Positions 26,489-33,125 of a DNA stretch of 64,000 bases are shown piece after piece (position 1 is the first letter of the stretch; the number at the start of each line of letters is the position of its first letter). The notes below the pieces were generated by a model. That model saw only the letters and a list, made by a program, of their open reading frames with translations, did not search any database and was not told the DNA's origin. The position numbers were made by a program, and so were the translations under genes. Location: assembly GCA_027338645.1 (NCBI GenBank), contig DAHWSH010000025.1:7054-71053 (forward strand). Reading direction: 5' to 3'. Origin of the DNA: JAJZIH01 sp021785265 (GTDB taxonomy: Bacteria; Pseudomonadota; Gammaproteobacteria; JAKAQQ01).

Positions 26489-27415
26489 TTGAAGGCAGCC
26501 CATTCCCCGCCGGCTTTGTGGAAACCGCGGCACTGGCCCTTCTGGGCGGCTGCGGCCCTGGTGTATTCGGCCGGTCAGTTGCCCTACGCCTGTGAACCGG
26601 CGGCGGGTGCTTGTTTCGGGCTGCTTTATGCGGCCCTTCAGCCACGGCGACGGGCGATTACCCGCGACAATCTGAGACGATGTTTCCCGGGGGAAACCCC
26701 CCGGGAGATCCGCCGACTCGCCCGGGCTCATTTCCGGGCACTCGGCAGGGGCTTCATCGAAACGGCCATGGGCTGGTGGCGATCCGATGAACGGCTCCCC
26801 CCGGTTGCGATCGAGGGGCTCGAGCACCTTGAGGGGGCCCTGACCCGCGGCCGGGGTGCGCTTCTGCTCACTGGCCATTTCACCGCGCTCGAGATCGGCG
26901 CCCGATTCATCAGCCGCAAAATCCCGGTCGGTGCTCTCTATCGACCCGGGGACAATCCTGTGCTGGATCACCTCATGCGTCAGGGAAGAGGGCGACGGAC
27001 GCGGATCGCGATCCCCCGGGACAATGTCCGGATGCTGCTCCACGCGCTGGCCGACAATATCCCGGTCTGGTATGCCACGGATCAAGGCTACACAGGGAAA
27101 AACAGCGCCCAAGTCCCCTTTTTCGGAAACCCGGCACCGACCCATCTGGGATTGAGCCGGCTGGCCGAGGCCAGCGGGGCCCCGGTTGTCCCGTTCTTTG
27201 TTCGAAGACTGCCGGGACGCGAGGGGTTCCGGGTCATGATCGAACCCCCCCTGACCGATTTCCCGGGCCACGATCCCGTGACCGATGCCCAACGCGTGCA
27301 CCTGCTTCTCGAGCAGTACATCCGGATGATGCCCGAGCAATACCTCTGGAGCCATGATCGCTTCAAGGATCATCCGCGCGGAAAACCCGTCCGGACGCCC
27401 GACCCACCCCAATAA
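26489..27415 (+). CDS. lpxL: Lipid A acyltransferase (LpxL/HtrB-like)
   Basis: Inner-membrane lauroyl/myristoyl acyltransferase of the LpxL family; LLTGHFTALEIGARFISRK carries the HX4E-type catalytic pair. KPRHWPFWAAAALVYSAGQL is the N-terminal anchor; LYRPGDNPVLDHLM, YATDQGYTGKN and MPEQYLWSHDRFK are family blocks. No ATG is found at a sensible place. TTG 26489 (309 aa) is taken as the start; TTG 26516 is equally placed just before the anchor. Neither has a good Shine-Dalgarno. Whether it is LpxL or LpxM cannot be told with certainty. Confidence 0.85.
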   Translation: MKAAHSPPALWKPRHWPFWAAAALVYSAGQLPYACEPAAGACFGLLYAALQPRRRAITRDNLRRCFPGETPREIRRLARAHFRALGRGFIETAMGWWRSDERLPPVAIEGLEHLEGALTRGRGALLLTGHFTALEIGARFISRKIPVGALYRPGDNPVLDHLMRQGRGRRTRIAIPRDNVRMLLHALADNIPVWYATDQGYTGKNSAQVPFFGNPAPTHLGLSRLAEASGAPVVPFFVRRLPGREGFRVMIEPPLTDFPGHDPVTDAQRVHLLLEQYIRMMPEQYLWSHDRFKDHPRGKPVRTPDPPQ

Positions 27416-27432
27416 CGCAAGTTACTTGCATT
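27414..27432 (+). promoter_or_regulatory. Palindromic operator, probable Fur-family binding site
   Basis: GCAAGTTACTTGC (27417-27429) is a perfect 6-1-6 inverted repeat and extends to AA...TT on both sides, giving 19 bp with one mismatched pair. It overlaps the lpxL stop and lies 29 nt ahead of the Fur-family regulator gene. Size and symmetry fit a Fur/Zur box, so autoregulation of the metal cluster is likely. Which metal is sensed is not shown. Confidence 0.6.
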
Positions 27433-27460
27433 TAAGTCGGGGAATGCGTATCCTGCCCCC

Positions 27461-27904
27461 ATGGCACGCCCCTCAAAAATCCGGCCCCAGCTCGACGCCC
27501 TCCTGCGCACCCATGACCTGCCGCATGCCTGGACGCTCGAGGAGCTCCAACAGGCCCTGGCCCGGCTTGGAGTCCGATCCAATTTCTCGTCCATTTTCCG
27601 TTCCGCCCGCCAGGCCGTCGACCAGGGCCAGTGGCACTCCGTCATTCTGAGGGACGGCAAAGTCCGGTTCGAGTGGTCCGGCCATCACCATGACCATCTC
27701 TTCTGTCAATTCTGCGGAGCACTCGAAGCGGTGCCCTGTAAGCTCGCTCAATCCCTGCATGAGCGGATAGAGGAGCGCACCGGGTACCGGATCCACGACC
27801 ATTCCATGGTCTGGGAAGGAACCTGTCCGCGCTGCATCCGGAAACACTCCCGTCACTCGCGCAGCAGACCGGCCCTCCCCGCCAAAAGCTCCAATCCATG
27901 CTGA
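27461..27904 (+). CDS. Fur-family metalloregulator
   Basis: 147 aa. The N-terminal winged helix (recognition region VRSNFSSIFRSARQAVDQGQ) is followed by a dimerisation domain with HHHDHLFCQFCGALEAVPC and a second CPRC near the C-terminus. The two CxxC pairs form the structural zinc site; the HHHDH cluster belongs to the regulatory site. It is the first gene of a plus-strand metal cluster, and its stop overlaps the NicO-like gene by 7 nt. A Zur-, Nur- or Mur-type sensor is possible; the presence of a NicO-like permease and an Nramp-like transporter downstream favours a non-iron metal, which is inference. Confidence 0.85.
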   Translation: MARPSKIRPQLDALLRTHDLPHAWTLEELQQALARLGVRSNFSSIFRSARQAVDQGQWHSVILRDGKVRFEWSGHHHDHLFCQFCGALEAVPCKLAQSLHERIEERTGYRIHDHSMVWEGTCPRCIRKHSRHSRSRPALPAKSSNPC

Positions 27905-28740
27905 ATCTCTGGAACCCCGGACATCTGGCCATGGGACTTGCCCTCCTCACGGCCTTCGTCCTGGGCATCGTTCACGGCCTGACCCCGGATGAGCATACCT
28001 GGCCCATTACCTTCAGCTACGCCATCGGTGGCTACTCCACCCGGCGTGGTCTGCGCATGGGACTGCTGTTCTCACTGGCTTTCACCCTGCAACGCGCCCT
28101 GGCCAGCGAACTGGCTTTTCTGGGTGTGGTTTCCTTCATGGCAGCCAGGACCAACTCCTGGGTCTGGCTCGTGGTCGGGATGGTTATGCTATGGGGGGGG
28201 TGGCGCATTGTGCGAACACCACGACCCCACTCAATAGCCGGCGGTGCGCGCGAACCCGAACTCCGGGAGGCCAGACTCTGGATGCCACTCGTTCACGGCT
28301 TTATCGCCGGCTGGGGCTTCGGTGCCTTCGCGCTCATCATCTACACGGTGCTGGCCCCTGCCATGCCGTCGGCAGCCTGGGGCTGGGTGCCGGGGGCCCT
28401 GTTTGGCCTCGGGACCACGCTCGTTCAAGCACTGGCCGGTGCCGGCTTTGGAGGCTGGGCTGCAAGTCGCGGGCTCTCGCCCGAGGATTTGCGCAAGGCT
28501 GCGCTACGCACGGCGGGGCGCACCCTCAAGTGGGGTGGTATTGCCTTCGTTGGCGCCGGGATCCTGACCCTCCTGGTCCCGTCCGCGGGCCAGCTGGCCA
28601 TCTCAACCGGCATCCGGATTCATAATCTGGCCCACTTGGGACTCGCGTTTCTGCTCGTGATCCTCACGGTGCTCGGCGTGGGCATGGGATCGTTTATCCT
28701 CGAGATCCGCAGACTGCAGCCTTCCGTTTCACCCCCGTAA
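27898..28740 (+). CDS. NicO/RcnA-superfamily membrane permease
   Basis: 280 aa, six or more hydrophobic helices. Near the N-terminus IVHGLTPDEHTWPITFSYAI has His26, Asp31 and His33, close to the HX4DH metal motif of nickel/cobalt permeases, with one extra residue. The second half repeats a helix set around MPLVHGFIAGWGFGAFALII. It overlaps the Fur-family gene and is followed after 17 nt by an outer-membrane barrel, so regulator, inner-membrane and outer-membrane parts are co-transcribed. Import or export direction and the metal are unknown. Confidence 0.72.
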   Translation: MLNLWNPGHLAMGLALLTAFVLGIVHGLTPDEHTWPITFSYAIGGYSTRRGLRMGLLFSLAFTLQRALASELAFLGVVSFMAARTNSWVWLVVGMVMLWGGWRIVRTPRPHSIAGGAREPELREARLWMPLVHGFIAGWGFGAFALIIYTVLAPAMPSAAWGWVPGALFGLGTTLVQALAGAGFGGWAASRGLSPEDLRKAALRTAGRTLKWGGIAFVGAGILTLLVPSAGQLAISTGIRIHNLAHLGLAFLLVILTVLGVGMGSFILEIRRLQPSVSPP

Positions 28741-28757
28741 CAGATGCAGAGGCAACC

Positions 28758-29615
28758 ATGAACCGTAAAAAAAAACCGAGATTCCGACCCCACCCCGGCT
28801 TTCGATCGGTGGCTGGCTGCTTGCTGGCACTGGGAGTCGTGGCGGGGGCGGCCCGCGCTGACGGACGGCTTCTCGTGCCCGCTTCCTCGTCCAACCCGTG
28901 CGTGGGACGCGATGCCTTGCTGGCCGTACTCGATCGACCCACCGTGGCCGACAGCAGTTGCGTGGTCCGACCCGATCACGTGGTCATCGAGGCTGGTTTT
29001 GCCCATGCGACCCTCTACCCGTCCGGTAGCGGACACGGCTGGAATGCCCCCGAGATGGAAATCCGAATCGGATTGCCGCATGACAACGAACTAGTTTTCT
29101 TGCCTCCCAACCGGGTGATCGCTCCTGGGGCCGATGGCTACACGGCCTCGGTCGTCGGTCTCAAGCACGAGTTCGACGTCTCATCGGCGTGGCAGTTCGC
29201 GGCAGAAAGCCTGGTGACTCTCGCCTCCGGGGACCCTAATCAGGGCAGCGCGGGAACGGGGGTCGCGATCAATGGTGTCGCGAGTTACAGCCCCTCTTCG
29301 ACCGTCGGGCTGTCTCTCATGGCCGGCTTTACGTCGGACACAGAGCCGTCAAACCTGGGGGGCGGGCGCTACACGAGCTTCAATCCCGATGGCGTCGTGA
29401 CTTGGGAATTCCTGCCACCCTGGCAACTTTACCTCGAGGTCTACGGAGCGACCCATACCGGAGTGGGACAAGGCAGCGGTTACGATGCCGATGGGGGAAT
29501 CCAGATCCTGCTCAGCCGCAACATGGAGATCGATTTCGAGGCAGGCACGCGGCTCTCGGGGGATCTCGGCGGTTATTCCCACTACGTGGGTGCCGGACTC
29601 GGTCTCGAGTTCTAG
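28758..29615 (+). CDS. Outer-membrane beta-barrel protein (PF13557-like)
   Basis: 285 aa with a signal peptide (basic start MNRKKKPRF, hydrophobic stretch to AGAARA, cleavage about residue 35). The rest alternates hydrophobic and polar residues in beta-strand fashion (VVIEAGFAHATLYP, SVVGLKHEFDVSSAWQFAAE, VGLSLMAGFTSD) and ends in LGLEF with a terminal Phe, the usual barrel signature. It resembles the putative transporter group named after the MetA phenol pathway. In this operon it may pass metal or a metal complex across the outer membrane; that is inference. Confidence 0.65.
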   Translation: MNRKKKPRFRPHPGFRSVAGCLLALGVVAGAARADGRLLVPASSSNPCVGRDALLAVLDRPTVADSSCVVRPDHVVIEAGFAHATLYPSGSGHGWNAPEMEIRIGLPHDNELVFLPPNRVIAPGADGYTASVVGLKHEFDVSSAWQFAAESLVTLASGDPNQGSAGTGVAINGVASYSPSSTVGLSLMAGFTSDTEPSNLGGGRYTSFNPDGVVTWEFLPPWQLYLEVYGATHTGVGQGSGYDADGGIQILLSRNMEIDFEAGTRLSGDLGGYSHYVGAGLGLEF

Positions 29616-29637
29616 GCCGGAAGAAACCCCTCAGGCC

Positions 29638-29665
29638 TTGACAGCCGACGAACCGAGACTAGAAT
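29638..29665 (+). promoter_or_regulatory. Sigma70-type promoter
   Basis: TTGACA (29638-29643), 16-nt spacer, TAGAAT (29660-29665): one of the best consensus matches in the window. It would start transcription near 29672, ahead of the frameshifted small gene and the Nramp-like gene. Confidence 0.6.
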
Positions 29666-29694
29666 TCCCCCTGTCCCGGCCACTAGGGAGACCC

Positions 29695-29948
29695 ATGGGC
29701 AGTAGCCGCCCTCATCACCTCCGGAGTGGTTCGGTGCGATCCCGCAAGCGGTTCTTCTGACCGTGGGCGGTGCACTCGCACCAGCCACGACAGACGAAAC
29801 CGCGCCATTCGGCCAGAATTGGATCGACCCTCACCAAGGGGTTCGCGCGGTTTGGCCATCCGGAAATCCCCCAAAACCCATCCCGCCTCCACCCTCGGGT
29901 GCCGGGTCGCGGGGGGCGTGGGGGGCGGTGCCCGGAGACGTGCCATGA
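29695..29948 (+). pseudogene. Small secreted protein gene with a single-base frameshift
   Basis: ATG 29695 follows GGGAG and opens with a basic region (SGSVRSRKRFF) that ends at TGA 29758. One frame over, coding continues as TVGGALAPATTDETAPFGQN to a proline-rich end (NPPKPIPPPPSGAGS) and stop at 29948. Joined by one added base near 29757, the two parts give a Tat-like signal peptide (SRKRFF-TVGGALA) on a small periplasmic protein of about 84 residues. It may be a real pseudogene or a sequencing indel. No family recognised. It lies between a strong promoter and the Nramp-like gene. Confidence 0.4.
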
Positions 29949-29997
29949 CGGCCAGGATTCAAAGACCCGTGTCCCCGCAGACGCCGGAGGGAAAACG

Positions 29998-31368
29998 GTG
30001 AAGGCGCCCCTCCAGACACAGCCATCTTCGGTGACGGACACGGTCGCGCTCCCCGAGGACGTTTCTCTTAGGCTCGCCGACCGACTTCATGTCCACGCGC
30101 TGAGACACGGGCGCGCCACCTTGTGGAACCGCCTACTCCTGGGACTCACCCTGATCGGCCCCGGCATTCTCGTCATGCTGGGTGACAATGATGCGGGTGG
30201 GGTCGTGACCTACATGCAGACCGGGGCCCGGTACGGAATCGGCCTGTTCGTCCCTCTCATGATCCTCTTGGGTTTTGTGGCCTACCTGGTCCAGGAAATG
30301 ACCATCCGTCTGGGTGCCGTGACCCGGCGAGGGCATGCCGAACTCATCTGGAAGCGCTACGGTCCCTTCTGGGGTGCCTTCTCCCTTTTTGATCTCGTGG
30401 CGGCGAATGTCCTCACCCTCATGACCGAGTTCATCGGCATCCGGGTCGCGAGCGCGGTGTTCGGCTGGCCTTACGGCCTGACCATTCCACTGGGTGCCCT
30501 GTTCGTGGTGCTCTGCCTCGTGTATCTGCGTTACTGGACCTGGGAGCGGATCAGCCTGCTCATCGCGGCCTTCAACCTGGTTTTCATCCCGATTACCCTG
30601 TTCTCGCACCCGGACTGGTCGGCCATCGCGCATAGCCTGGTGGGTGGGGGTTGGATCCTGACGGGCGGATTGCTGGCCCCGGCTTTCCTGATCCTACTTT
30701 CGGCCAACATCGGAACCACCATCGCACCCTGGCAGCTGTTTTTCCAGCAGTCCTGCGTGGTCGACAAGGGACTCCTGGAGAAAGATATCAACGCCGGACG
30801 GCGTGACCTCATGATCGGCGTCGTCGGCATGGTTCTCGTAGCCATGGCCCTCATCATCTTGAGCGGACAGTACATCCACGGACAGGCTGGGGCCGATCAT
30901 TTCAGTATCGGGACCATGATCCACCTCCTCAAGATCCGGGTCGGGCCCTGGGTCGCGAGCTTGTTTGCCCTGGGGCTCCTCGAGGCCGGTCTCATCGCCT
31001 CGATCGTGATTACCGCGAGCACCTCGTGGGCATTCGGAGAGGCCTTTGACATTCCCCGCTCTCTCAATGCCCGGCCCCAGCAGGCCTGGGGATTCTACGC
31101 GCCCGGGATCGTGAGTGTGATCATCGCAGCCGGCGTAGTCATGCTCCACGGCATCCCGCTCGGTTTCCTCAATCTCACAGTCCAGGTGGTTGCCACGATC
31201 TTCATGCCGGCTGCCCTCTTGTTCCTGCTCATGCTGCTCAACGATCGGGAACTCATGGGCGATGAGGTCAACGGACCCGTCCGGAATACCCTCTCGATCG
31301 GCCTTATGGCCCTGCTCATCCTGTGCAATGCGCTCTACGGTCTCGCCTCCTTCCACGTCCTCCTCTAG
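29998..31368 (+). CDS. Nramp-related divalent metal transporter (NRMT-like site)
   Basis: 456 aa, about eleven helices, from GTG 29998 with GGAGGG upstream; the longer open frame to 29770 runs through the small secreted-protein gene. Helix 1 reads LIGPGILVMLGDNDAGGVVT, where ordinary Nramps have DPGN. Helix 6 reads SANIGTTIAPWQLFFQQ, with Ala-Pro-Trp where MntH has Met-Pro-His. Loss of the soft Met ligand and the altered helix-1 motif resemble Nramp-related magnesium transporters (NRMT) rather than Mn/Fe-type MntH. Substrate is therefore probably a hard divalent cation, Mg2+ or Mn2+, by inference. A 64-residue membrane protein follows after 15 nt. Confidence 0.8.
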   Translation: MKAPLQTQPSSVTDTVALPEDVSLRLADRLHVHALRHGRATLWNRLLLGLTLIGPGILVMLGDNDAGGVVTYMQTGARYGIGLFVPLMILLGFVAYLVQEMTIRLGAVTRRGHAELIWKRYGPFWGAFSLFDLVAANVLTLMTEFIGIRVASAVFGWPYGLTIPLGALFVVLCLVYLRYWTWERISLLIAAFNLVFIPITLFSHPDWSAIAHSLVGGGWILTGGLLAPAFLILLSANIGTTIAPWQLFFQQSCVVDKGLLEKDINAGRRDLMIGVVGMVLVAMALIILSGQYIHGQAGADHFSIGTMIHLLKIRVGPWVASLFALGLLEAGLIASIVITASTSWAFGEAFDIPRSLNARPQQAWGFYAPGIVSVIIAAGVVMLHGIPLGFLNLTVQVVATIFMPAALLFLLMLLNDRELMGDEVNGPVRNTLSIGLMALLILCNALYGLASFHVLL

Positions 31369-31383
31369 ACCAGGCCCCCCGTC

Positions 31384-31578
31384 ATGAAAGAACTCGACGA
31401 ATACGATCCCCAGCAAATCCGGACCCTGCTCGAACAGGAACACTGGCTGGATCCCCTGCCGCCGGTACGACGAGTTCCCTTGACGGGCTGGCAACGGGCG
31501 GTCTTCTGGGGGCTGCGGATCTATATCCTGATCATGATCGTGGTCGTCGCCTGGGGTTTTTCGCGCTCTGTCGGCTGA
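31384..31578 (+). CDS. Small single-pass membrane protein downstream of the Nramp-like gene
   Basis: 64 aa: an acidic cytosolic N-terminal part (MKELDEYDPQQIRTLLEQEH) followed by one helix (AVFWGLRIYILIMIVVVAWG) and a short tail. It starts 15 nt after the transporter stop, so it is co-transcribed and could be an accessory or regulatory subunit. No family recognised. Its 3' end overlaps the convergent aldolase-like gene by 47 nt. Confidence 0.6.
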   Translation: MKELDEYDPQQIRTLLEQEHWLDPLPPVRRVPLTGWQRAVFWGLRIYILIMIVVVAWGFSRSVG

Positions 31579-32200
31579 GCCGCGCCCTCAACCGGTCCCG
31601 ACCGGCCGTTTTCCGACTCGCCCGGGGGGAAACCTCCTGGTGGAGCCAAGCGAGTTCGGCCGACCACTCCAGGGCAGCGAGATGATGCCACGCCTCCTCC
31701 AGGCTCGCGGCGGCCGAATAGACTCCATGGCCACGCACAATCGCCAAGGGGTGCTCCCGCAAGGCCTCCGATACCGCCCGGGCTGCATCCTCGAAGGGCG
31801 TTTCGGGGGAACTGTCCACGATCGGCACGCGGGGAAAACTGAGTCGGCCTTCAAAATCAAGCGGTTCGAATGAGCTTCCCCCGAGCAGACTCACCGCCAC
31901 GCTGTAAAGGCCGTGACCGTGCAGCACGGCCCCGTGGGCCTTCTGCTTGCGGTAGGTTGCACAATGGAGCGGCGTATCCCAGGAAGCACCGGTGGGAATC
32001 TCCGAATCAAGATCCAAAAGGACCAGTTCCGCGTCGGTCAACTCCTCCGCCCAAGCACCATGCGGGGTGATCCAGACCTGATTCCCAAGACGGAGTGAGG
32101 CATTCCCGCTATGGGGATCGTTGAGCCCATATTCCCGCATGCGGCGGTAAATCCGCACGAGGTCACCGGGCGTCATGGTGGCGTGGCCTTGAACCGGCAT
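31532..32200 (-). CDS. Class II aldolase/adducin family protein
   Basis: 222 aa from ATG 32200 (GAGGGG ahead, one base after the cpdA stop); the frame is open to 32224. DPHSGNASLRLGNQVWITPH, VLHGHGLYSVAVSLL and IVRGHGVYSAAASLEEAWHH contain the glycine-rich phosphate loop and the zinc-binding histidines of the fuculose-phosphate aldolase fold. The basic C-terminal tail (RKTAGRDRLRARLSRQ) is unusual. The substrate is unknown: aldolase, epimerase or methylthioribulose-phosphate dehydratase activities occur in this fold. Confidence 0.78.
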   Translation of the reverse strand: MPVQGHATMTPGDLVRIYRRMREYGLNDPHSGNASLRLGNQVWITPHGAWAEELTDAELVLLDLDSEIPTGASWDTPLHCATYRKQKAHGAVLHGHGLYSVAVSLLGGSSFEPLDFEGRLSFPRVPIVDSSPETPFEDAARAVSEALREHPLAIVRGHGVYSAAASLEEAWHHLAALEWSAELAWLHQEVSPRASRKTAGRDRLRARLSRQSAKNPRRRPRS

Positions 32201-32201
32201 C

Positions 32202-33014
32202 TCAAATCCCCTCTTCGAACTCAATCTGGTGAACCCGACTGTCGATACGCCCGTCGGACCAGAGCCGATAGCTCCGCCACCCCCCCCAAGCGGTCTCGAT
32301 CACGAGGTCCGGCCGGCCCAGAACGAACTGCATCGCGCTCGACGGAGCTCCATAGTAGCGGATCCCGCCCACGACCGTCTCAAAGGCTGCATGGATGTGT
32401 CCGAACAAAACCCCCCGGACCGGGGTGTCCGTGAGCTGCTTTGCCCACTGGTCTCCACCCGCAAGCCCGATCGCATCGAGCCAGGCTGTTCCCGTCGCCA
32501 CGGGGGGATGGTGGAGTGCCACGAGTGTCGGTACCGGAGGCTCGTTGACGAGCGCTTCCATCAGCGCTACCCCGTCACGCGAATCGATGCGCCCATCCAC
32601 ATGACCGGGCCACGCTGTATTCAGGAGCACGATGCGCCAGGGACCGAGCTGGATACGCCGGGGCATGAGGGATTCACCGAAAAACCCGCGCATGGTTCTC
32701 TCATCATCATGATTGCCGGCCAGAACGTACCAGGGAAGAGGGGTCCCGGCCAACAGGCGTGCCAGTCGCCGATAACTGTCCAGAGCGCCGTCATGGGCCA
32801 GGTCCCCCGTCACGAGGAGACAGTCCGGAATCTCCTCCACCTCCGCCAACGCCGAACAGATCCGGGCCAGGCGGGCCTCCGGCCGGACCCCGGCCTTGAG
32901 CCAGCCGTCCGGGTCGGCCGTCAGGTGGGAGTCGGAAATCTGGATCAGATGGAAACACCCCGCCTCCGACCCGTCCCGGCCTCGGGTCACATCCAGATCT
33001 GGCATCTCGGGCAC
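32202..33014 (-). CDS. cpdA: CpdA-like metallophosphoesterase (class III cyclic nucleotide phosphodiesterase)
   Basis: 270 aa. The dinuclear metal site motifs are all present: IQISDSHL (D-x-H), VTGDLAHDG (GDxxHDG-type), AGNHDD (GNHD), LVALHHPP and LFGHIHAAF (GHxH). Length and order match CpdA, which hydrolyses cAMP. Activity on other phosphodiesters is possible. It is divergent from acetyl-CoA synthetase and precedes the aldolase-like gene by one base. Confidence 0.82.
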   Translation of the reverse strand: MPEMPDLDVTRGRDGSEAGCFHLIQISDSHLTADPDGWLKAGVRPEARLARICSALAEVEEIPDCLLVTGDLAHDGALDSYRRLARLLAGTPLPWYVLAGNHDDERTMRGFFGESLMPRRIQLGPWRIVLLNTAWPGHVDGRIDSRDGVALMEALVNEPPVPTLVALHHPPVATGTAWLDAIGLAGGDQWAKQLTDTPVRGVLFGHIHAAFETVVGGIRYYGAPSSAMQFVLGRPDLVIETAWGGWRSYRLWSDGRIDSRVHQIEFEEGI

Positions 33015-33125
33015 CCGGGATTCCTCGCTCTGAGTCCTCGTGGATTCTACCCAATCCGCGACCCGGCCAAGGCAAAAGCCGTGCCCAACCGGTTTATGCT
33101 AGGACGGCCGACCGGAGCTTTCATC

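Noticed and set aside
29672..29997. Long structured 5' leader or cobalamin/Mn riboswitch before the Nramp-like gene
   Set aside because: Short resemblances (CCCGCAAGCGG) do not extend to the required core blocks, and most of the region reads as a frameshifted signal-peptide protein.
32229..33125. N-terminal extension of the acetyl-CoA synthetase frame
   Set aside because: It is the antisense of cpdA; the conserved start with Shine-Dalgarno is at 33126.
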